NCBI GenBank assembly: GCA_002455335.1
Contig: DKKP01000168.1
Coordinates: 824 to 28,970 of the forward strand
Origin: Anaerolineales bacterium UBA6663
GTDB lineage: Bacteria; Chloroflexota; Anaerolineae; Anaerolineales; UBA6663
DNA: 28,147 bases
Direction of reading: 5' to 3'
Shown: positions 23,785 through 28,147 of the stretch, piece by piece
How the letters are laid out: every line of letters begins with the position of its first letter
How positions within the stretch are numbered: position 1 is the stretch's first letter
Program-made: the position numbers and the translations under genes
The notes under the pieces: generated by a model
The model's input: only the letters and a program-made list of their open reading frames with translations
Database searches by the model: none
What the model was told of the DNA's origin: nothing

Positions 23785-23805
23785 AGGGGCAGGGATTTGA
23801 GTCGA

Positions 23806-25503
23806 TCAAACAAGCGGCGAGACGCGATAGATGGTGCAGCGATCTCGCCCCGCTTGCTTCGAGGCATAGAGCGCTTGATCGGCAAGCGCCAGCAGCGCAT
23901 CCAGCGTGCCGCCCGTGTCCACGCGATATTCGGCGATGCCAAGACTGAGGGTCAGAGACACTGCCTGGTCCGACACGATAAGGGCCTTCTGAACGAGCAT
24001 GGCGCGGAGGCGCTCGGCGATTTGTTCGGCTTGGCCGCTTGGGCTGCCCGGCAGCAGGATGACGAACTCATCGCCGCCGTACCGGCCGATGAGCTCGCCT
24101 TCACGCAGGCTCTGACGCACACTCCGGGCGACATGGATCAACGCCTGATCACCAATGGCGTGACCATAGACGTCGTTGACGTCCTTGAAACGATCGATGT
24201 CGAACATGATCGCCGTGAACGGCTGTCCGGCCGCGCGTGTGCGCTGCATCTCCTGTTCCCCTCGCGTAAAGAGCTCGCGGCGATTGAGCAGACCCGTCAA
24301 CGGATCGAGGTTCGCCAGATGTTCGAGGGCGGCCTGCGCGACCTTACGCTCCTCGATCTCTTTATTGAGTTCGATGGTCCGCAGGTAGTGGATCTCTGCA
24401 TCGCGCTGCGCCGTTTCTACCTCGTGGATCACACGCAGCCCCGCAAGACGCTGGGTCGCATTCTCGCTGAAGACCGTTTCCTTGAGCCCGTGAAACCGTT
24501 TGTAGTGATCAAGAGCCGCGGCAGGTTCTCCGAGGGATTCGTGCGCATCGGCCAGCAACTGATGCGCCTGGAACTGGCCGACACGATCGCTCAAGGCTGT
24601 GGCGAGCGTCAGCGCCTCTTCGAATGTCGCCAGCGCGGCGGCGGGTTGCTGCCGACCGAGCGCCGTCTTGCCCAGGTTCAACAGGTTGAGGAATTCGTCA
24701 TAGCGGGCGCTGCGTTCACGCGACAGAGTCAGCGCCCGCCGGAGATGGAGCTCGGCATCGGCGAACTTGCCGATCCCAAGATAGATTTCACCGAGCGTGC
24801 TAAGCGCCGTGAGTTTGACGGCATTGACCTGCTTCTCGTGCGCGATGCGCAGGCTCTCCTGGCAGGTCGCCAACGCCCGGGCTCCATCACCCTGTTGGAG
24901 ATACGTCAGAGCGAGGTTGTTCAGCGCAACGCTTTCGCCATCGGCCATGCCAAGCTCACGAAACTGCGCAAGCGCCCGTTCGCCCATGTCGACAGCCGTC
25001 TGCGGGTCGTTGGATTCGGCGTAGATGTTTCCGAGGATGTTGAGCAGGCGCGCTTGACGAAGACGATCGCCAGATGTCTCAGCCAACCTGAACGCGCGCA
25101 TGCCATACTCGGCCGCGGCGCCATAGTCGCCGTAGCTGCGATACGTCCAACTCATCGTGCCCAGCGCGTCGATCATCAACGCACGCACTTCGGACGCATC
25201 GTCGTTGGGGTCGCCCAGAAGTTCGAGGACCTGCAACGACAGCCTGAGCGCCTCGCTGTAGTTGCCGACGTCGTTGTGCAAAAAAGCCTGAGTACGGAGG
25301 CTCGCCGCCAGACCCAGCCGATACGGCTCAGCGGCATACGCTCCCGATGTCGCCGCCGCATGGGCCCAGGCTGCCAGCCTCCGGGCACGCTCCGGGTCGT
25401 CAAGCCGGCATTCCCAGGCTGCTCGATTGACAAGGTCGATCCCGGCGCACAGCCCCTGAGCGCCTCGGATCAGCGCCTTGACCTCCCGCGGGATGTCGTC
25501 CAC
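23806..25503 (-). CDS. TPR-repeat diguanylate cyclase (GGDEF)
   Basis: A 565-residue soluble protein. Residues about 35-345 form repeated TPR-like helical pairs (A-x-x-x-L-x-x-x-G-x-Y pattern, several copies). A helical connector (350-395) leads to the GGDEF domain: LDPLTGLLNRRE (399-410), FDIDRFKDVNDVYGHAIGD (434-452) and the intact GGDEF at 476-480. It should make cyclic di-GMP from two GTP. The inhibitory I-site RxxD is changed to RxxE (467-470), so product inhibition may be weak. There is no membrane segment, so input must come through the TPR domain, probably by protein partners. It is divergent from the integron integrase gene. Confidence 0.87.
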   Translation of the reverse strand: MDDIPREVKALIRGAQGLCAGIDLVNRAAWECRLDDPERARRLAAWAHAAATSGAYAAEPYRLGLAASLRTQAFLHNDVGNYSEALRLSLQVLELLGDPNDDASEVRALMIDALGTMSWTYRSYGDYGAAAEYGMRAFRLAETSGDRLRQARLLNILGNIYAESNDPQTAVDMGERALAQFRELGMADGESVALNNLALTYLQQGDGARALATCQESLRIAHEKQVNAVKLTALSTLGEIYLGIGKFADAELHLRRALTLSRERSARYDEFLNLLNLGKTALGRQQPAAALATFEEALTLATALSDRVGQFQAHQLLADAHESLGEPAAALDHYKRFHGLKETVFSENATQRLAGLRVIHEVETAQRDAEIHYLRTIELNKEIEERKVAQAALEHLANLDPLTGLLNRRELFTRGEQEMQRTRAAGQPFTAIMFDIDRFKDVNDVYGHAIGDQALIHVARSVRQSLREGELIGRYGGDEFVILLPGSPSGQAEQIAERLRAMLVQKALIVSDQAVSLTLSLGIAEYRVDTGGTLDALLALADQALYASKQAGRDRCTIYRVSPLV

Positions 25504-25644
25504 GGCTCCTCCTGAGTCAACAGGACCGGATCAATCAACCCGATGATAGCTCATTGCGGCTGTCACGGATCGCAGGGCGGTACGGGGGGTGCACGGCGAG
25601 TCGTCACCCGTGCATACATCTCGGCGATCATCCTGGACACGTGG

Positions 25645-25650
25645 TACAAT
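25645..25650 (+). promoter_or_regulatory. Candidate -10 box of the integron integrase
   Basis: TACAAT matches the sigma-70 -10 consensus at five of six positions, about 102 bases before the integrase ATG. A clear -35 is not seen at 16-18 bases. The LexA-type box begins 12 bases after its end. Confidence 0.4.
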
Positions 25651-25662
25651 TCGGCACACAAA

Positions 25663-25674
25663 GAACAAATGTTC
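25663..25674 (+). promoter_or_regulatory. LexA-type box (GAAC-N4-GTTC) upstream of intI
   Basis: GAACAAATGTTC is a perfect GAAC-N4-GTTC, with palindromic arms extending to five bases (GAACA/TGTTC). It fits the RNRY centre of the Bacillus/actinobacterial LexA consensus, a form also reported for Chloroflexota. It lies where transcription should start from the TACAAT -10, 77 bases before the integrase ATG, which suits repression. Confidence 0.6.
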
Positions 25675-25751
25675 AGTTCGCGATTGTGTCAACAGACCAG
25701 ACCCGAGCCCGCCGATAGGGCGTAACAGCTAAATCTGATGGGGGAATCCGT

Positions 25752-26861
25752 ATGCTCACGACGAATACAGTGTCGCCTTCCGGTGACATCGGCTCATGGC
25801 CCGATCAACCACCGCCTCGGCTCCTGAGGGAGCGAGAAACTGCGCCCGAGACACGGCAATCGGGGCACGCGGGGCGCCCTGCAACGGCCGAGGATCCGAT
25901 CGGCCAATCTCGACTGCTGAACCAGATCCGGGCGGCGACTCGCACCCGGCATTACTCGATTCGCACCGAGGACTCGTACGTCGATTGGGCCCGGCGGTAC
26001 ATCGCATTTCATGGGCAGCGCGCTCCGGGAGAACTGGGTGTGCCTGAGATCAACGCCTTTCTCTCGCATCTGGCGGTTGAGGATCAGGTTGCTGCATCGA
26101 CCCAGAATCAGGCGCTCAACGCGCTTGTGTTTTTGTATCGCCACGTGCTCTATCAGGATCTCGAGGGCGATATCAATCCGATCCGCGCCAAAGCGCCAGA
26201 TCGTCTGCCTGTCGTGCTGACGCGGGCCGAGGTGCGCGCGCTGATGGACGAGCTCTCGGGCACCCACCTGCTGATGGCCAAGATCCTCTACGGCGGCGGC
26301 CTGCGCTTGCTCGAGTGTCTGCGCCTGCGGGTCAAGGACATCGACTTCGCCCAACGGCAGATCGTGGTGCGCGACGGCAAAGGCATGAAAGATCGGCTGA
26401 CCATGTTGCCTGCTGGCCTGGTCGAGCCGTTACGCACGCAGCTGGCCGAGGTCAGGGCCATACACGCGCTCGATCTCGCTCAGGGGTTGGGCAATGTCTA
26501 CCTGCCTTTTGCGCTCGAACGCAAGCACCCCAACGCCGGGCGCGAATGGATCTGGCAATACGTCTTCCCAGCGAAGCGCATCGCGCCAGACCCGCGATCG
26601 GGCAAGCTCCGTCGGCATCACTTCGACGAGACTGTGCTTCAGCGCGCGGTCAAGGCGGCCGCCGAGAAAGCCGGCATCGCGAAGCGGGTCGGCTGTCATA
26701 CGCTCAGGCACTCGTTCGCCACGCACCTGCTCGAGAACGGCTACGACATCCGCACCGTGCAGGAACTGCTCGGCCACAAGGACGTCAGCACCACCATGAT
26801 TTACACCCACGTCCTCAACCGGGGCGGCAAGGGCGTACTCAGCCCGCTCGACGCGCTCTGA
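25752..26861 (+). CDS. intI: Integron integrase (IntI, tyrosine recombinase)
   Basis: A 369-residue tyrosine recombinase of the integron type. The core-binding domain starts near residue 52 ([31 protein letters not shown]). Catalytic residues are Arg185, Lys210, His316, Arg319, His342 and Tyr351 ([40 protein letters not shown]). The IntI-specific insert is present at 254-274: ALERKHP, then [14 protein letters not shown]. The catalytic set is complete. The N-terminal extension of about 50 residues is longer than in IntI1. ATG 25752 follows GGGGGAA. It would recombine attI and attC sites, but no matching core pair was found in the neighbouring gaps. The LexA-type site upstream suggests induction by DNA damage. 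Confidence 0.9.
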   Translation: MLTTNTVSPSGDIGSWPDQPPPRLLRERETAPETRQSGHAGRPATAEDPIGQSRLLNQIRAATRTRHYSIRTEDSYVDWARRYIAFHGQRAPGELGVPEINAFLSHLAVEDQVAASTQNQALNALVFLYRHVLYQDLEGDINPIRAKAPDRLPVVLTRAEVRALMDELSGTHLLMAKILYGGGLRLLECLRLRVKDIDFAQRQIVVRDGKGMKDRLTMLPAGLVEPLRTQLAEVRAIHALDLAQGLGNVYLPFALERKHPNAGREWIWQYVFPAKRIAPDPRSGKLRRHHFDETVLQRAVKAAAEKAGIAKRVGCHTLRHSFATHLLENGYDIRTVQELLGHKDVSTTMIYTHVLNRGGKGVLSPLDAL

Positions 26862-26989
26862 ATTCTGCATGGCTCCATCCAGCCCAAGCGCTGTGCGGGG
26901 GTTAGCCTCGATTCCCGGTGGAACGAATCGCCCGTAATGTTGCTGCGAACAGATGGTCTATGCTGAACCTCTTTATTCGGGAGCATAAC
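26862..26989. other. Possible junction between Chloroflexota-like and proteobacterial-like DNA
   Basis: The 128-base gap between intI and lolA has no gene, terminator or attC/attI core on either side. Gene content changes here from Chloroflexota-style to an outer-membrane lipoprotein carrier and a pfp gene. It may be a real junction of a mobile segment or an assembly join. No direct repeat or mobile-element end is visible. Confidence 0.35.
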
Positions 26990-27616
26990 GTGATACGCCA
27001 ACTGAAACTGACCATCCTGATTCTGAGTCTGCTGTCGGCGTTGCCGGCATGGGCTGCGACCCCATCGTCGGTGCAGCGCTACTTTCAAAATCTGCAATCG
27101 CTGCGGGCGGATTTCATCCAGCGGGTGTTCGATGAGCAGGCGCGGGTGATGCAGACCTCCAGCGGCCAGATGCTGATGCAGAAGCCCGGCAAGTTCCGCT
27201 GGGATTACCGGACGCCCGCTGAGCAGATCATCGTCGCCGACGGCGAGCGGCTGTGGGCCTACGATGTGGATTTGGCGCAGGTGACGGTGCGGAAACTGGA
27301 TCAGGCGCTGAGTTCAACGCCGCTGGCGCTGTTGAGCGGAGCAGCACCGATTGAAGAGACGTTCACCGTCGGCGGGGTCCGCAACCGGGATGGTCTGGAC
27401 TGGTATGAGCTGACACCCAAACAGCCGCAACCCGAATTCCGGTTGCTGCGGGTGGCGTTCAAGGGCGAAATCTTGGCCAGTCTGGAGCTGGAAGACAGCT
27501 TCGGCCAACGCACCCGGCTGGATTTCCAGAAGCTGGAGCGCAATCCCGCGCTCGATCCCGCCCGGCTGAAATTCACTCCGCCGCCCGGCGTGGATGTGGT
27601 CGGCGACGCAGGCTGA
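26990..27616 (+). CDS. lolA: Outer-membrane lipoprotein carrier protein LolA
   Basis: A 208-residue periplasmic chaperone that carries lipoproteins from the inner-membrane LolCDE complex to the outer membrane. Residues 1-22 are a signal peptide (positively charged start, hydrophobic core, AWA cleavage site), then VQRYFQNLQSLRADFIQRVFDE, GKFRWDY and a beta-rich body typical of the LolA half-barrel. GTG at 26990 is chosen because GGGAG (26979-26983) precedes it by 6 bases and the signal peptide begins there. LolA belongs to proteobacteria with an outer membrane and is unexpected in Chloroflexota. The usual proteobacterial neighbours ftsK and rarA are absent. Confidence 0.88.
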   Translation: MIRQLKLTILILSLLSALPAWAATPSSVQRYFQNLQSLRADFIQRVFDEQARVMQTSSGQMLMQKPGKFRWDYRTPAEQIIVADGERLWAYDVDLAQVTVRKLDQALSSTPLALLSGAAPIEETFTVGGVRNRDGLDWYELTPKQPQPEFRLLRVAFKGEILASLELEDSFGQRTRLDFQKLERNPALDPARLKFTPPPGVDVVGDAG

Positions 27617-27640
27617 ACGCATGGCGGCGACGGACTTCCC

Positions 27641-27653
27641 CGGCCTTTGGCCG
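27641..27653. repeat. Short hairpin between lolA and pfp gene
   Basis: CGGCC-TTT-GGCCG forms a 5-bp stem 25 bases after the lolA stop. There is no T-run after it, so termination is uncertain. The 30 bases before the next start are notably A/T-rich, unlike the rest of the window. Confidence 0.2.
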
Positions 27654-27691
27654 ACCGCTCTATTTATACCATCATCTTAATTGGAGAATAA

Positions 27692-28147
27692 ATGCTAATG
27701 AGTCGCTTAAAAGGCAAAGTTGTGATCGCTCAGGGCGGCGGTCCCACAGCAGTGATCAATCAGAGTTTGGTCGGCGCGGCGCTCGAAGCGCGCAAATTCC
27801 CGGAGATCACGGCTGTTTGGGGCGCACGGCACGGCGTGCGCGGCATTGTTGACGAAAATCTGGTCAACCTGTCCGAAGTCACCACCCATAATCTGGAACA
27901 GGTGGCCCAGACACCCTCGTCGGCGCTGGGATCCACCCGCGACAAACCGAATGCGGAGTATTGCAACCGCATCTTCAACGTGTTCAGGAAACACGATGTC
28001 CGCTACTTTTTCTACATCGGCGGCAACGATTCCTCCGATACGGTGCGGATCGTCGGCGAGCACGCCGTTCGAGAAGGTTACGAACTGCGCGCCATTCACA
28101 TCCCGAAGACGGTGGACAACGATTTGCCGGTCAACGATCACTGTCCC
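27692..28147 (+). CDS. Pyrophosphate-dependent 6-phosphofructokinase (partial, runs off end)
   Basis: The first 152 residues of a phosphofructokinase. AQGGGPTAVINQSLVG (13-28) is the N-terminal nucleotide-site loop, YIGGNDSSDT (108-117) carries Asp113, and IPKTVDND (137-144) carries Lys139. Asp in the GG-x-D position and Lys in PKTxDND are the residues that mark pyrophosphate rather than ATP as phosphoryl donor. It would reversibly phosphorylate fructose 6-phosphate in glycolysis. GGAG stands before two in-frame ATGs (27692, 27698); the first is used here. The gene is cut by the window edge. Confidence 0.85.
   Translation, partial: MLMSRLKGKVVIAQGGGPTAVINQSLVGAALEARKFPEITAVWGARHGVRGIVDENLVNLSEVTTHNLEQVAQTPSSALGSTRDKPNAEYCNRIFNVFRKHDVRYFFYIGGNDSSDTVRIVGEHAVREGYELRAIHIPKTVDNDLPVNDHCP

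Noticed and set aside
14302..25503. The minus-strand run of GNAT, VOC, GrpB, methyltransferase and APH genes pointing away from intI looked like an integron cassette array.
   Set aside because: Most gaps are under 35 bases, too short for attC. No paired RYYYAAC/GTTRRRY cores were found. Several genes overlap and are translationally coupled, and one gene is in the opposite orientation.
25504..25751. An attI site beside intI.
   Set aside because: No RYYYAAC or GTTRRRY core was found in the gap; near matches such as TGTCAAC and GCGTAAC break the consensus.
26893..26907. GTTAGCC after intI as an attC core.
   Set aside because: The sixth base is C where a purine is required and no partner core follows.

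Overview
The window is 28,147 bases of gene-dense, GC-rich bacterial DNA with no gap between genes above about 250 bases. Up to about position 26,860 it looks like a member of the Chloroflexota. The indications are a secreted protein with an N-terminal membrane segment followed by YLPIIMR and a Thr/Pro linker (21126-21947), a Chloroflexota-style deoxynucleoside kinase, a four-subunit 2-oxoacid:ferredoxin oxidoreductase, and a GAAC-N4-GTTC LexA-type box rather than the proteobacterial CTGT-N8-ACAG. The last 1.2 kb (lolA and the start of a pyrophosphate-dependent phosphofructokinase gene) looks proteobacterial. It may be a foreign segment or an assembly join. No rRNA, tRNA, CRISPR array or transposase was seen.

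Layout. 57-6333 (minus): GH2 beta-mannosidase, a class I methyltransferase, a double zinc-ribbon protein, an unnamed conserved 285-residue protein and an MFS transporter. 6554-7965 (plus): a PadR regulator translationally coupled to a CPBP membrane protease, divergent from the MFS gene and with a candidate operator over its promoter. 8012-12125 (plus): an acetyl-CoA hydrolase/CoA-transferase, then ferredoxin, alpha, TPP-binding beta and gamma subunits of a 2-oxoacid:ferredoxin oxidoreductase; the four subunit genes form a tight operon. 12138-13557 (minus): a VOC, GNAT and GyrI-like set of small-molecule-handling proteins, divergent from a TetR gene (13669-14289). The shared promoter region carries two identical-arm 17-bp palindromes. 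14302-17935 (minus): CoA-binding protein, P-loop kinase, double-GNAT fusion, GNAT and deoxynucleoside kinase, several overlapping by a few bases. 18170-19339 (plus): a second MFS transporter. 19432-25503 (minus): O-methyltransferase, GrpB, VOC, secreted lectin-like protein, aminoglycoside-phosphotransferase-fold kinase, DUF5995 protein and a TPR-GGDEF diguanylate cyclase.

25752-26861 (plus) encodes a complete integron integrase (tyrosine recombinase with the IntI-specific insert). Upstream is a TACAAT -10 box and a perfect GAAC-N4-GTTC site, which suggests SOS control by a Gram-positive/Chloroflexota-type LexA. No attI or attC core pair was found on either side, so it appears to be a lone integrase. 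lolA (26990-27616) and a truncated pfp-like gene (27692-end) follow.

The strongest regulatory observations are the twin TetR operators over a near-consensus promoter, the LexA-type box before intI, and a heptamer-repeat inverted repeat at 12101-12162 that encodes the C-terminal tails of two convergent genes.
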